DNA from: Flavobacteriaceae bacterium
Lineage (GTDB): Bacteria > Bacteroidota > Bacteroidia > Flavobacteriales > Flavobacteriaceae
Direction: 5' to 3'
NCBI GenBank assembly: GCA_947464335.1
Contig: CANHWG010000010.1
Coordinates: forward strand, 1 to 57,148
Length of the DNA: 57,148 nucleotides
Under the pieces are notes generated by a model. That model was not told the origin of the DNA and searched no databases. It worked only from the letters and a program-made list of their open reading frames with translations. Position 1 is the first letter of the stretch. Each line of letters opens with the position of its first letter. The position numbers were made by a program, and so were the translations under genes. Positions 1-8,021 of the stretch are shown here, one piece after another.

Positions 1-1649
1 CTTGGCAAGAAAATAGTATTCGAACCTTTTATGATGGAAATCAATACTTGCTTTTTGTAATTGAAAATTATAAAGATGTACGACTTGTAGGTGCACCGCC
101 AAGCGCAATAGGAAAATTTGGTTCGGATACCGACAACTGGGTTTGGCCCAGACATACTGGCGATTTTTCGTTGTTTAGAATTTACGCAGACAAAAACAAT
201 CGTCCTGCAGAATATTCAAAAGACAACGTTCCTTACAAACCTAAACACTTCTTCCCTATTTCTGTAGAAGGAGTTAAAGAAAATGATTTTACCATGGTAT
301 TAGGTTATCCTGGAAGAACGCAAGAATATTTGCCTGCAATTGCAGTAGATCAAATAGTAAATAATTTAAATCCAGTAAAAATTGAGGTACGAGATGCTGC
401 CTTAAAGATACAAGATGGTTTTATGCGAAATGACAATGCTATAAAAATTCAGTACGCTTCTAAATATGCGGGCATCGCTAATTATTGGAAAAAATGGATT
501 GGCGAAACCAAAGGGCTGAAAAAATCGAACGCAATAACTGAAAAGAAAAAATTTGAAGCCGATTTTCAAGAAAAAGTTATAAAAGCCGGAAAGCAAGCCG
601 AATATGGAAATTTGTTAACGGATTTCGAGATGAATTACAGCGCTATAAAAGACTATGCGCTAGCAAGAGATTTGTTTACAGAAGTAGTATTACGCAATTC
701 TGATTTGCTTCAAAATGGCTATCGATTATATCAATTAGAACAACTTTTAAAAACTAAAGGAGAACAAGCATTTACAGATAGGAAAAATAATTTATCTAAG
801 GGAATAGTTGATTTCTATAGAGATTATAACGTTATGGTAGATAAAAATGTATTTGAGCAATTACTAGCTATTTATACCAAAAGATTACCAAATCAATTTT
901 TACCCAACGAATTGAAAAATCTAAATACTTCTGAGTTAACCAATGAAATTTACAATGCTACCAAACTAACAAATCTTGAAGATTTTAGAAGTTTATTAGA
1001 TGGAGATTCTAAATCAGTAATTGAAAAATTAAACAACGATAAAGGATACCAAATTTTAAAAGTCATTGCAGATGCCCATTTTAAAAATGTAATGCCAAAA
1101 TTTGATGAATTGAATCAAAAAAACATTGCAACACAACGTACCTATATGAAAGCTATTTTAGAACTAAGCCCGAAATCGGCGCGCATTTTTCCTGATGCCA
1201 ATAGCACACTTCGCGTAACGTATGGCAAAGTAAAAGGATACAAACCTAATGATGCTGTAATTTACGAACCGTTTACCTTCCTTGAAGGCGTAATGGAAAA
1301 ATACATTCCAGGTGATTATGAATTTGATGTTCCCAAAAAACTAATTGATTTGTATAATGCCAAAGATTATGGTTCCTATTCTGTTAATGGCAAAATACCG
1401 GTAGCATTTATTGCAACAAATCACACAACAGGCGGAAATTCAGGTAGTCCTGCATTAGATGCCAACGGAAATTTAATTGGTTTAAATTTTGATAGAGTAT
1501 GGGAAGGAACTATGAGTGATATTTACTATTCTCCAGAAATTTGCAGAAATATAATGGTGGATATTCGTTATGTTTTGTTCATTATTGATAAGTTTGCGGG
1601 TGCTGAAAACCTTATTAAAGAATTAAAAATCATCACTTCAAAAAAATAA
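1..1649 (+). CDS. S46 family dipeptidyl-peptidase, DPP11 type (5' end missing)
   Basis: The frame is open from position 3 to the stop, so the gene enters from the left; about 548 codons are present and, against a usual family length near 720, the signal peptide and the catalytic His region are missing. Visible S46 hallmarks are the WPRHTGDFS segment near the catalytic Asp and TGGNSGSP carrying the nucleophile Ser (codon at 1440-1442). Exactly 18 residues after that Ser is an Arg (1494-1496, in NFDRVWEG). In Porphyromonas gingivalis DPP11 the equivalent Arg673 (Ser655+18) selects Asp/Glu at P1, whereas DPP7 has Gly. I infer a periplasmic exopeptidase releasing dipeptides with acidic P1 residues. 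No strong terminator follows. Confidence 0.9.
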   Translation, partial: WQENSIRTFYDGNQYLLFVIENYKDVRLVGAPPSAIGKFGSDTDNWVWPRHTGDFSLFRIYADKNNRPAEYSKDNVPYKPKHFFPISVEGVKENDFTMVLGYPGRTQEYLPAIAVDQIVNNLNPVKIEVRDAALKIQDGFMRNDNAIKIQYASKYAGIANYWKKWIGETKGLKKSNAITEKKKFEADFQEKVIKAGKQAEYGNLLTDFEMNYSAIKDYALARDLFTEVVLRNSDLLQNGYRLYQLEQLLKTKGEQAFTDRKNNLSKGIVDFYRDYNVMVDKNVFEQLLAIYTKRLPNQFLPNELKNLNTSELTNEIYNATKLTNLEDFRSLLDGDSKSVIEKLNNDKGYQILKVIADAHFKNVMPKFDELNQKNIATQRTYMKAILELSPKSARIFPDANSTLRVTYGKVKGYKPNDAVIYEPFTFLEGVMEKYIPGDYEFDVPKKLIDLYNAKDYGSYSVNGKIPVAFIATNHTTGGNSGSPALDANGNLIGLNFDRVWEGTMSDIYYSPEICRNIMVDIRYVLFIIDKFAGAENLIKELKIITSKK

Positions 1650-1676
1650 AATAATATTTTAGGCTTTAAAATAGAT

Positions 1677-1693
1677 TTTGGCATAGTTATTGT
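1677..1693 (+). promoter_or_regulatory. Possible sigma-54-like element
   Basis: TGGCATAGTTATTGT (1679-1693) has GG and the downstream G 12 bases apart, as in the -24/-12 sigma-54 consensus TGGCACG-N4-TTGC, but the -12 GC is GT. It lies 120 bases before the small lipoprotein start and upstream of a separate TAnnTTTG box. Weak call. Confidence 0.3.
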
Positions 1694-1767
1694 AAAATAA
1701 TTGGCGAAGTGAAATATAGGTTTTTTAAAAAAAATTAAAAATTTATTTTAACCTATTAAAAAATTTA

Positions 1768-1775
1768 TATCTTTG
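1768..1775 (+). promoter_or_regulatory. -7 box TATCTTTG of the small lipoprotein gene
   Basis: This is an exact match to the Bacteroidota primary-sigma -7 element TAnnTTTG, 38 bases before the start codon. The region about 20 bases upstream is T-rich (TTATTTTAA) without a clear TTTG. Confidence 0.6.
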
Positions 1776-1812
1776 CCTCGAATTAATAATTAACCTTTTA
1801 TAATTAAGTAAG

Positions 1813-2022
1813 ATGAAAAAAGTATTTTTAAGTTTAGCTGTTATCGCTGCATTAACTGTAGTATCTTGTAAACAAGCTGAGGCTACTGACGCTGCTGCTG
1901 CTGACACAACTGCTGTTGAAGCTGTTGACACAACTGCTGCTCCTGCTGCTGATACAACTGCTGCTCCTGCTGCTGACACAACTGCTGCTCCAGCTACTGA
2001 AGCTCCAGCTGAAAAAAAATAA
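1813..2022 (+). CDS. Small Ala/Thr/Asp-rich lipoprotein
   Basis: This 69-residue protein has a lipoprotein signal peptide: Lys-Lys near the start, a hydrophobic stretch, and lipobox VVSC with Cys19 as the lipidated residue. The mature part of about 50 residues is almost entirely Ala, Thr, Asp, Pro and Glu and contains three tandem copies of an 8-residue unit close to ADTTAAPA (residues 38-61). It has no recognisable fold and is probably a disordered acidic tail anchored in the envelope. It has its own promoter and a strong terminator, so it is probably a well-expressed single-gene unit. Function unknown. An Ala-rich reading frame on the opposite strand is only its mirror. Confidence 0.8.
   Translation: MKKVFLSLAVIAALTVVSCKQAEATDAAAADTTAVEAVDTTAAPAADTTAAPAADTTAAPATEAPAEKK
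1924..1995 (+). repeat. Three 24-bp tandem repeats inside the small lipoprotein gene
   Basis: Three consecutive 24-base units encode (A/V)DTTAAPA and are nearly identical at DNA level (GACACAACT or GATACAACT followed by GCTGCTCC). The period is a multiple of three, so gain or loss of a unit keeps the frame. Confidence 0.8.
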
Positions 2023-2052
2023 TTAGTACAAACTAATTGTCTTTAAAGATTT

Positions 2053-2089
2053 AAAGCCATCCGCTTAGGCGTGATGGCTTTCTTTTTTT
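2053..2089 (+). terminator. Rho-independent terminator of the small lipoprotein gene
   Basis: Arms AAAGCCATC (2053-2061) and GATGGCTTT (2073-2081) pair perfectly, an inner CGC/GCG extends the stem past one bulged base, and a T-run follows (2083-2089). Confidence 0.85.
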
Positions 2090-2105
2090 ATAAATATTAG
2101 CAAAC

Positions 2106-2456
2106 TTATAGATTATCGAAAACAGCCTCCCCGTTTGAAAAATCTAAGACTTCCGACGTTAAAATGTATTTTATTATTTCATCTATTCCTTTTTGCATCA
2201 TCAATTCAGTAGCATATTTTCTGCTAACAGCAAAACTCTTTTCATGTAACACTATTCTAAAAAAATAGTTTCCTCTTGAAGTTCTAAACTTCATATAATT
2301 GAAATTTTCAGCCGATCGCTTCACCATTTCAATTTCTTCCTCACATTCAAACTTAAGCTCATAACTATTACTTGTAAAAATAGTTTTCCCTTTTCGAGAA
2401 ACAAACTCAAATTTATAAAAGTCATTTAACCGTTTACTAATAACGAAAGTTCCCAT
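2106..2456 (-). CDS. DUF1508-like (YegP-type) small protein
   Basis: The start at 2456 (MGTFVISKR) is chosen because the longer frame runs back through the terminator and the tRNA-Leu gene. The 116-residue product has the alternating strand pattern of DUF1508/YegP proteins (FVISKRLNDFYKFEFVSRKGKTIF) followed by a second half with FRTSRGNYFFRIVL. It has no signal peptide or membrane segment, so it is probably cytoplasmic. Function unknown. It lies directly downstream of the tRNA operon terminator and I see no good promoter in the 20-base gap, so it may rely on read-through. The family assignment comes from sequence pattern only. Confidence 0.65.
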   Translation of the reverse strand: MGTFVISKRLNDFYKFEFVSRKGKTIFTSNSYELKFECEEEIEMVKRSAENFNYMKFRTSRGNYFFRIVLHEKSFAVSRKYATELMMQKGIDEIIKYILTSEVLDFSNGEAVFDNL

Positions 2457-2474
2457 AAAAAAAGAGTATAAAAC

Positions 2475-2505
2475 AAAAAAGCTCCAAACTATGTTTGAAG
2501 CTTTT
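2475..2505 (-). terminator. Terminator of the tRNA operon
   Basis: Plus-strand arms AAAAGCTCCAAAC (2477-2489) and GTTTGAAGCTTTT (2493-2505) form a 13-bp stem with one G-U pair and a 3-base loop. On the minus strand it ends in a T-run. It begins two bases after the tRNA-Leu 3' end. Confidence 0.85.
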
Positions 2506-2506
2506 G

Positions 2507-2592
2507 TACTCAGAGCGGGACTTGAACCCGCACGAACATTGCTGTTCACTGGATTTTAAGTCCAGCGTGTCTACCAATTTCACCATCCGAGC
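2507..2592 (-). tRNA. tRNA-Leu (anticodon TAA)
   Basis: Read on the minus strand, the acceptor arms GCTCGGA and TCTGAGT pair with G-U at three positions; the anticodon loop CTTAAAA gives anticodon TAA; a long variable arm (class II, Leu type) is followed by the T-arm GCGGGTTCAAGTCCCGC. The length is 86 bases and CCA is not encoded. Confidence 0.95.
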
Positions 2593-2604
2593 GTATAGAT
2601 GTTG

Positions 2605-2677
2605 AGCGAAAAACGGGGCTCGAACCCGCGACCTCGACCTTGGCAAGGTCGCGCTCTACCAACTGAGCTATTTTCGC
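2605..2677 (-). tRNA. tRNA-Gly (anticodon GCC)
   Basis: On the minus strand the acceptor arms GCGAAAA and TTTTCGC pair, the anticodon loop TTGCCAA gives GCC, and the T-arm is GCGGGTTCGAGCCCCGT. Length 73, discriminator U, no encoded CCA. It is 12 bases upstream of tRNA-Leu and shares its transcript. Confidence 0.95.
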
Positions 2678-2700
2678 ATTCACAATATTTAATTAGAACA

Positions 2701-2721
2701 GCAATACTTCTTCCGTATTGC
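2701..2721 (-). other. Hairpin at the predicted 5' end of the tRNA transcript
   Basis: GCAATAC (2701-2707) and GTATTGC (2715-2721) form a perfect 7-bp stem with a 7-base loop. It starts about where transcription from the adjacent promoter should begin, so it would cap the tRNA precursor. Role inferred only. Confidence 0.5.
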
Positions 2722-2726
2722 GGATG

Positions 2727-2757
2727 CAAATGTACTATTTAAATTGAATAATACAAA
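2727..2757 (-). promoter_or_regulatory. Promoter of the tRNA-Gly/tRNA-Leu operon
   Basis: On the minus strand TTTG (2757-2754), a 19-base spacer and TACATTTG (2734-2727) match the Bacteroidota consensus at both -33 and -7. It is the best promoter match in the window. Confidence 0.8.
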
Positions 2758-2822
2758 CGTTTTTTTTGAAAAAATCTTTGTTATTACTTAATCCACTGAA
2801 ACCCAAAATTGATTTGAAGAAA

Positions 2823-5429
2823 TTATTTTTTTTGAAGCATTCTTTTTATTTCATTTAACTTCATCAATGCTTCAATTGGCGTCAAAGTATTTATATCTAA
2901 ATTCATGATATCTTCTCTAATTTCTTCTAACAACGGATCGTCAAGATTAAAAATATTTAATTGCATGTCATCCTTAGCCGACTTTAATCCGTTTAATGAT
3001 TCACTAGAATGATTCTTTTCTAATTTTTTTAGTAGCTTCTGAGCTTTTTGTATGACTGTTTGTGGCATTCCGGCCATCTTTGCCACGTGAATTCCAAAAC
3101 TATGAGCACTACCACCAGCAACTAACTTTCTAATAAACAAAACCGTATCTTTTAATTCTTTAACCGAAACATTATAATTTTTAATTCTTGGCAACAGCTC
3201 ACTCATTTCATTCAATTCGTGATAGTGTGTCGCAAATAATGTTTTTGGTCTTGCCGGATTTTCATGTAAAAATTCAGCAATAGCCCACGCTATTGAGATT
3301 CCGTCATAAGTACTTGTCCCACGTCCGATTTCATCTAACAAAACCAAACTTCGATCGGATATATTATTCAAAATCGAAGCCGTTTCATTCATCTCGACCA
3401 TAAACGTGGATTCGCCCATAGAAATATTATCACTAGCTCCTACTCGAGTAAAAATTTTATCTACAATTCCCATTCTGACTTCTTCAGCCGGCACAAAACT
3501 TCCAATTTGAGCTAACAATACTATTAATGCTGTCTGCCTTAAAATAGCAGACTTTCCAGACATGTTTGGACCTGTAATCATTATAACTTGTTGTGCTTCT
3601 CTATCGAGATAAACATCATTAGGAACATATGGAATCCCTATCGGAAGTTGTTTTTCAATTACAGGATGACGACCGTTTTTAATTTCTAATTCAAAAGTAT
3701 CATCCAGAATCGGGCATACATAATCATTTTCTATTGCGAGTTGAGTAAAAGAAATAAGACAGTCCAATTGCGCTATCAGATTAGCATTTAATTGAACCTG
3801 CTTAATATAGGTAGAAATCCAACTTACTAATTGTTCAAACAAATGTGATTCTATTTGATGAATCTTTTCTTCAGCGCCTAAGATTTTAGTTTCATATTCT
3901 TTTAACTCTTCGGTTATATACCGTTCTGCATTAACCAAGGTTTGCTTCCTAATCCATTCGGTAGGAACTTTATCCTTATGTGTGTTTCTTACTTCAATAT
4001 AATATCCGAAGACATTATTAAATGAAATTTTTAAAGACGAAATTCCCGTCGATTCAGATTCACGCTTTTCTATGCCTTCCAAAAATTCTTTCCCAGAAAA
4101 AGCAATGTTTCGCAATTCATCTAATTCAGCATGAACACCATTCGCTATAGCGTTCCCTTTAGAGATTGCAACTGGTGCCTCTTTATTTAAAGTTGTTTTT
4201 ATTTTTTCGCGAAGCAAATCACAGGCATGCAAACTATCCCCAATGATTCGGACTGCTTCTTGTTTACTTTCTAAAGCAATTGTTTTAATTGGAATAATGG
4301 CATCTAGTGATTCCTTAAGGTAAATTACTTCTCTTGGTGAAATCTTTCCGGTTGCCACTTTGGAAATCAAACGCTCTAAATCGGAAATCTGTTTAATTTG
4401 ATACTGAAATTTTTGAAAAATCTCTTGGTTTTCTTTTAAGTAAGAAACCACTTCGTGACGACTTCTAATTTTGTGAATGTCTTTCAAAGGCAAAGCCAAC
4501 CAACGTTTCAGCAATCTTGAACCCATTGGGGAAAGCGTTTTATCTATAACATCTAAAAGTGTAACGGCATTTTGAGAATGGCTATGATACAATTCTAAAT
4601 TTCTAATGGTAAACCGATCCATCCAAACATAAGCATCTTCTGCAATTCTTTGAATATTAGTAATGTGCTGAACTTTATTATGTTGGGTTTCTGATAAATA
4701 ATACAAAATAGCCCCAGAGGCAATTATCCCATCTAACAATTCTTCAACCCCGAATCCTTTCAGTGAATTAGTTTGAAAATGATTGTTTAAAGTTTCTGTA
4801 GCATAATCTTCTTTATAAACCCAATCTTCTAGATAAAAAACATTGAATTTATCTCCGAAAATTTCTTTGAACTGATTTCGATTATTTTTTTGAATTAATA
4901 TTTCACTTGGACTAAAGTTTTGCAACAATTTGTCGATGTATTCTTCATTTCCTTGCGAGGTTAAAAACTCGCCTGTAGAAACATCGAGAAAAGAAACTCC
5001 TACTTGTTTTTTTCCAAAATAAATCGAAGCCAAAAAATTATTTGACCTTGCTTGCAAAACCTCATCATTCATAGAAACTCCTGGCGTAACTAATTCGGTA
5101 ACTCCACGCTTTACTATTGTCTTGGTCATCTTTGGATCTTCAAGCTGATCGCAAATTGCAACCCGAAGACCAGCTTTAACAAGCTTAGGTAAATAGGTAT
5201 TTAATGAATGATGCGGAAAACCTGCTAAAGCAGTTTCGGTTTCACTACCTGCACCACGTTTTGTTAAAACAATTCCAAGAATCTTTGAGGCTCTAATAGC
5301 ATCTTCGCCAAATGTTTCATAAAAATCACCCACTCTAAACAACAAACAAGCATCGGGATACTTTCTTTTTATCTCGTTGTATTGTTTCATTAAAGGAGTT
5401 TCTTTTGATATCGTTTCTTTGGCAGCCAA
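2823..5429 (-). CDS. mutS: DNA mismatch repair protein MutS
   Basis: The 868-residue protein recognises mismatches and small loops and recruits MutL with ATP. The N-terminal mismatch-binding domain has [11 protein letters not shown] and the DNA-contacting [11 protein letters not shown]; the C-terminal ATPase has the Walker A segment TGPNMSGKS (about residues 616-624), the signature [12 protein letters not shown] and [10 protein letters not shown]. The start is TTG at 5429: an in-frame stop lies six codons upstream, no ATG is available, and the next ATG (codon 14) falls inside the conserved TPLMKQY block. The gene is alone on this strand between the tRNA operon and a divergent DUF1573 gene. 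Confidence 0.97.
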   Translation of the reverse strand: MAAKETISKETPLMKQYNEIKRKYPDACLLFRVGDFYETFGEDAIRASKILGIVLTKRGAGSETETALAGFPHHSLNTYLPKLVKAGLRVAICDQLEDPKMTKTIVKRGVTELVTPGVSMNDEVLQARSNNFLASIYFGKKQVGVSFLDVSTGEFLTSQGNEEYIDKLLQNFSPSEILIQKNNRNQFKEIFGDKFNVFYLEDWVYKEDYATETLNNHFQTNSLKGFGVEELLDGIIASGAILYYLSETQHNKVQHITNIQRIAEDAYVWMDRFTIRNLELYHSHSQNAVTLLDVIDKTLSPMGSRLLKRWLALPLKDIHKIRSRHEVVSYLKENQEIFQKFQYQIKQISDLERLISKVATGKISPREVIYLKESLDAIIPIKTIALESKQEAVRIIGDSLHACDLLREKIKTTLNKEAPVAISKGNAIANGVHAELDELRNIAFSGKEFLEGIEKRESESTGISSLKISFNNVFGYYIEVRNTHKDKVPTEWIRKQTLVNAERYITEELKEYETKILGAEEKIHQIESHLFEQLVSWISTYIKQVQLNANLIAQLDCLISFTQLAIENDYVCPILDDTFELEIKNGRHPVIEKQLPIGIPYVPNDVYLDREAQQVIMITGPNMSGKSAILRQTALIVLLAQIGSFVPAEEVRMGIVDKIFTRVGASDNISMGESTFMVEMNETASILNNISDRSLVLLDEIGRGTSTYDGISIAWAIAEFLHENPARPKTLFATHYHELNEMSELLPRIKNYNVSVKELKDTVLFIRKLVAGGSAHSFGIHVAKMAGMPQTVIQKAQKLLKKLEKNHSSESLNGLKSAKDDMQLNIFNLDDPLLEEIREDIMNLDINTLTPIEALMKLNEIKRMLQKK

Positions 5430-5545
5430 TGAATTTGTTATTAATTATGTGGTAGCGAATTTAAAAATTTTAGACTGATTAGAACTCTTAAAAAAAATTA
5501 ATTTAACCTTAAGACAAAAAAATAAGTTACGTTTCTTATTTTAAA

Positions 5546-5553
5546 TAGATTTG
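5546..5553 (+). promoter_or_regulatory. -7 box TAGATTTG before the DUF1573 gene
   Basis: It matches TAnnTTTG exactly and lies 27 bases before the start codon. The -33 region is not convincing. Confidence 0.55.
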
Positions 5554-5579
5554 TAACAGAAACTTAAATTATATAAAAG

Positions 5580-6050
5580 ATGAAAAAAATTATTTTATTA
5601 GTTGCAATTACAGTTTTTAGTGTTGCAACGAGCAATGCTCAAGCAAAAAAAGCTACAAAAAAAACGGATGCTCCTGTAAAAACTGATGCTACCAAAGTTG
5701 ATGGCCCAGGATTGGTTTTTGAAAATGAAACTATTGATTACGGAACAATTCCTCACAATTCTGACGGAAACAGAGAATTTGTATTTGTAAACAACGGTAA
5801 TAAACCATTAAAAATAGAGAGTACACAAGGATCATGCGGATGTACAGTGCCAACAAAACCAGAAGGTGATATTCTTCCAGGCGGAAAGGGTACAATTGGT
5901 GTAAAATATGACACTAACAGACCTGGTGCGTTTACAAAAACGGTTACTGTAAAATCTAATGCAACAGGACAAGAAACAAAAGTACTTACAATAAAAGGAA
6001 CTGTTTCACCTGCTCCTCCAACTGATTCTCCTGCTGCAACAAAAAGCTAA
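5580..6050 (+). CDS. DUF1573 domain protein, exported
   Basis: The 156-residue protein has a type I signal peptide ending near ATSNAQA, a Lys/Thr-rich linker, then one DUF1573 domain at about residues 48-140: FENETIDYGTIPH, FVFVNNGNKPLKIE, the characteristic GSCGCTVP, and LPGGKGTIGVKYD. DUF1573 domains have an immunoglobulin-like beta-sandwich and are very common in Bacteroidota; their role is not established. The two Cys of GSCGC could bind metal or form a disulfide. The tail is Pro/Thr/Ser-rich. It has its own promoter and terminator, so it is probably monocistronic. Confidence 0.85.
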   Translation: MKKIILLVAITVFSVATSNAQAKKATKKTDAPVKTDATKVDGPGLVFENETIDYGTIPHNSDGNREFVFVNNGNKPLKIESTQGSCGCTVPTKPEGDILPGGKGTIGVKYDTNRPGAFTKTVTVKSNATGQETKVLTIKGTVSPAPPTDSPAATKS

Positions 6051-6070
6051 AATTACTTAATTATAATTCT

Positions 6071-6111
6071 AAAAACTCGTCTCGTTTAAAAAACAAGACG
6101 AGTTTTTTTTT
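6071..6111 (+). terminator. Terminator after the DUF1573 gene
   Basis: Arms AAAAACTCGTCT (6071-6082) and AGACGAGTTTTT (6096-6107) form a perfect 12-bp stem followed by more T. The A-rich 5' side means it could also stop transcription from the other strand. Confidence 0.9.
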
Positions 6112-6114
6112 GAA

Positions 6115-6122
6115 TATCTTTG
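6115..6122 (+). promoter_or_regulatory. -7 box TATCTTTG of the RNA methyltransferase gene
   Basis: An exact TAnnTTTG match just beyond the preceding terminator, 38 bases before the start codon. Confidence 0.6.
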
Positions 6123-6160
6123 CTAGCCAAAACCAAAAGTCAAATTTTTGATAAATAAAT

Positions 6161-6694
6161 ATGCGAAAGCTAGAAAACTCAGAATTAGAAAGAAAATCAA
6201 TTGAAGATTTTAAAGAAGCGCAAAAGACTCCCTTAATTATAATTCTTGACGATATCAGAAGCTTACACAATATTGGCTCTGTATTCAGAACTTCCGATGC
6301 CTTTTTAATTGAAAAAATTTATTTATGTGGAATTACAGCAACGCCACCCAATAAAGAAATTCACAAAACGGCACTTGGAGCAACTGAAACCGTAAATTGG
6401 GAGTATCAAGAAAATATATTGTCCGTAATTGACAATCTCAAAAAGGAACTCGTATCAGTTTTTGCCATTGAACAAGTTGAAAATGCCATCTTTCTTCAAG
6501 ATTTTGAAACAGAAAAAAAGAAAAAATACGCTTTAGTTTTTGGCAACGAAGTCTACGGGGTATCGCAAAAAGCTATCGAACTTTGTGATGGAACAATTGA
6601 AATTCCACAATTAGGCACAAAACATTCATTAAACATTTCGGTTAGTGCTGGCATTGTAGTTTGGGATTTATTCCAGAAAATGAATCGAACTTAA
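6161..6694 (+). CDS. TrmH/SpoU-family RNA 2'-O-methyltransferase
   Basis: The 177-residue protein carries the three SPOUT motifs of the TrmH family in order: HNIGSVFRTSDAF (about residues 38-50), YALVFGNEVYGVS and LNISVSAGIVVWD, which form the knotted S-adenosylmethionine site. The Arg of FRTSD is the usual catalytic residue. There is no separate N-terminal RNA-binding domain as in RlmB, so this is the minimal type. The substrate, a tRNA or rRNA ribose, cannot be told from sequence. It has its own promoter and faces the folK-dNK gene, with 20 bases between the two stops. Confidence 0.9.
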   Translation: MRKLENSELERKSIEDFKEAQKTPLIIILDDIRSLHNIGSVFRTSDAFLIEKIYLCGITATPPNKEIHKTALGATETVNWEYQENILSVIDNLKKELVSVFAIEQVENAIFLQDFETEKKKKYALVFGNEVYGVSQKAIELCDGTIEIPQLGTKHSLNISVSAGIVVWDLFQKMNRT

Positions 6695-6714
6695 AAGGAT
6701 ATCAGGCGAAGCAA

Positions 6715-7854
6715 TTATAAACCTGAAATTTTATTCTGAATCTCATTCAAAACAAACACATAATCTTCTTGATTATTTTGAAAATCTCGATCCGTCACAT
6801 CAATGATTAATACATTTAAATTCTTTTGTGATTTGATGTAATCCAAATAACCATTATTAATTTTTTCTAAATATTCTCCCGGAATTTCTTGTTCATAAAT
6901 CCTCCCACGTTCCTTAATATTTCTTAATAGTCGTTCCGTACTTTGATAAAGATAAATATACAAATCAGGCTTTGGCATTTCTTTATAGATGATATCAAAC
7001 ATCGTTTTATACAATCGGAATTCATCTTCTGCTAGTGTAACTTTAGCAAAAATGAGCGATTTAAAAATATGATAATCGGCAACGATAAAATCTTTAAATA
7101 AATCAAACTGAGCCAAATCATCTGAAATTTGTTGATATCTATCGGCTAAAAATGACATCTCCAACGGAAATGCGTAGCGACTTTGATCTTCGTAAAATTT
7201 TGGCAAAAACGGATTATCCGCAAATCGCTCTAAAACTGATTTAGCATTAAAATCTTCTGCTAATTTATTGGTCAATGTTGTTTTACCAGCACCAATATTT
7301 CCCTCAATAGCAATATAATTAAAATGATCTAACTTTAGATTATGTATTGGTATCTCAAGGTTTTGAATAAATTTACAATTGCTTTTATCTTCCGAAATAA
7401 TAAGCAACTCGTGTAAATATTTTTGTAAAATAGGATGTCTCCAATCTAAATTCAAATCCTTCATCGGCAATAAAACAAACAATCGATTTTGCATTTCTGG
7501 GTGCGGCACTTGCAATTTATCAGTGGCAATTATTTCTTCATCAAATGCAATAACATCAATGTCAATTACTCGAGATTGATATCCTTGTGTAACCGTTCTA
7601 ACTCTTCCCAAAGCTTCTTCAAGCAACAAACATTCTTCTAATAATTGGTGAGCCGTTTTAGGAGAATGCATGATAACAGCACAATTATAAAACTTTTCAC
7701 TTTCAAAACCCCAAGAAGGTGTTTCATAAAGCTTAGAAACTCTAATTAATGTTCCTATTTCATTATGCAGTCTATCTAAGCATAATGAAATATTTTCAAG
7801 ACGATTGCCCTGATTCGTACCTAACGATAAAATAACTTGATGCTGTTTTTTCAT
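6715..7854 (-). CDS. folK: Fusion of HPPK (FolK) and deoxynucleoside kinase
   Basis: Residues 1 to about 160 are 6-hydroxymethyl-7,8-dihydropterin pyrophosphokinase, which transfers pyrophosphate from ATP in folate synthesis: LSLGTNQGNR near the start, ETPSWGF, and the Mg-binding RVIDIDVIAFD (95-105). Residues from about 178 to 379 are a deoxynucleoside kinase with P-loop GNIGAGKTT (185-193), LER (208-210), the substrate-side PLEMSFLADRYQQ and the Arg-rich lid NIKERGRIYEQE. The second half salvages deoxynucleosides; its base preference cannot be read here. From memory, the same fusion has been described in Flavobacterium psychrophilum. The reading frame is continuous, with a linker around 150-178. 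It is monocistronic. Confidence 0.93.
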   Translation of the reverse strand: MKKQHQVILSLGTNQGNRLENISLCLDRLHNEIGTLIRVSKLYETPSWGFESEKFYNCAVIMHSPKTAHQLLEECLLLEEALGRVRTVTQGYQSRVIDIDVIAFDEEIIATDKLQVPHPEMQNRLFVLLPMKDLNLDWRHPILQKYLHELLIISEDKSNCKFIQNLEIPIHNLKLDHFNYIAIEGNIGAGKTTLTNKLAEDFNAKSVLERFADNPFLPKFYEDQSRYAFPLEMSFLADRYQQISDDLAQFDLFKDFIVADYHIFKSLIFAKVTLAEDEFRLYKTMFDIIYKEMPKPDLYIYLYQSTERLLRNIKERGRIYEQEIPGEYLEKINNGYLDYIKSQKNLNVLIIDVTDRDFQNNQEDYVFVLNEIQNKISGL

Positions 7855-7981
7855 GGAAACACAAATTAACTAAAACTATTTTATAATTAGAACATAAAAC
7901 TATTGACTGTTAATAACATTTTCTCTGTAATTAAAATCATAAAACTTCCCTAACAACAACTCTCTTCTCATCAAAAGGCAT

Positions 7982-7989
7982 TATTTTTG
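7982..7989 (+). promoter_or_regulatory. -7 box TATTTTTG before the AsmA-like gene
   Basis: It matches TAnnTTTG, 33 bases before the start codon. No clear -33 element is seen. Confidence 0.45.
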
Positions 7990-8021
7990 TTAGAATAAAG
8001 CGTATCTAAATCGGTCATACC

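Noticed and set aside
1647-1661. AT palindrome after the S46 peptidase gene as a terminator
   Set aside because: The stem has only A-T pairs and no following T-run of note; too weak to call.
1743-1979. Ala/Val/Ser-rich open frame opposite the small lipoprotein gene
   Set aside because: It is the mirror of the repetitive GCTGCT coding DNA; it lacks a promoter, and its other half is AT-rich intergenic DNA.
2457-2549. N-terminal extension of the DUF1508-like protein
   Set aside because: The extra codons lie in tRNA-Leu and its terminator; the ATG at 2456 fits the family start.
2437-2646. Open frame on the minus strand across both tRNA genes
   Set aside because: It runs through tRNA-Gly, tRNA-Leu and the terminator; the peptide is just translated tRNA.
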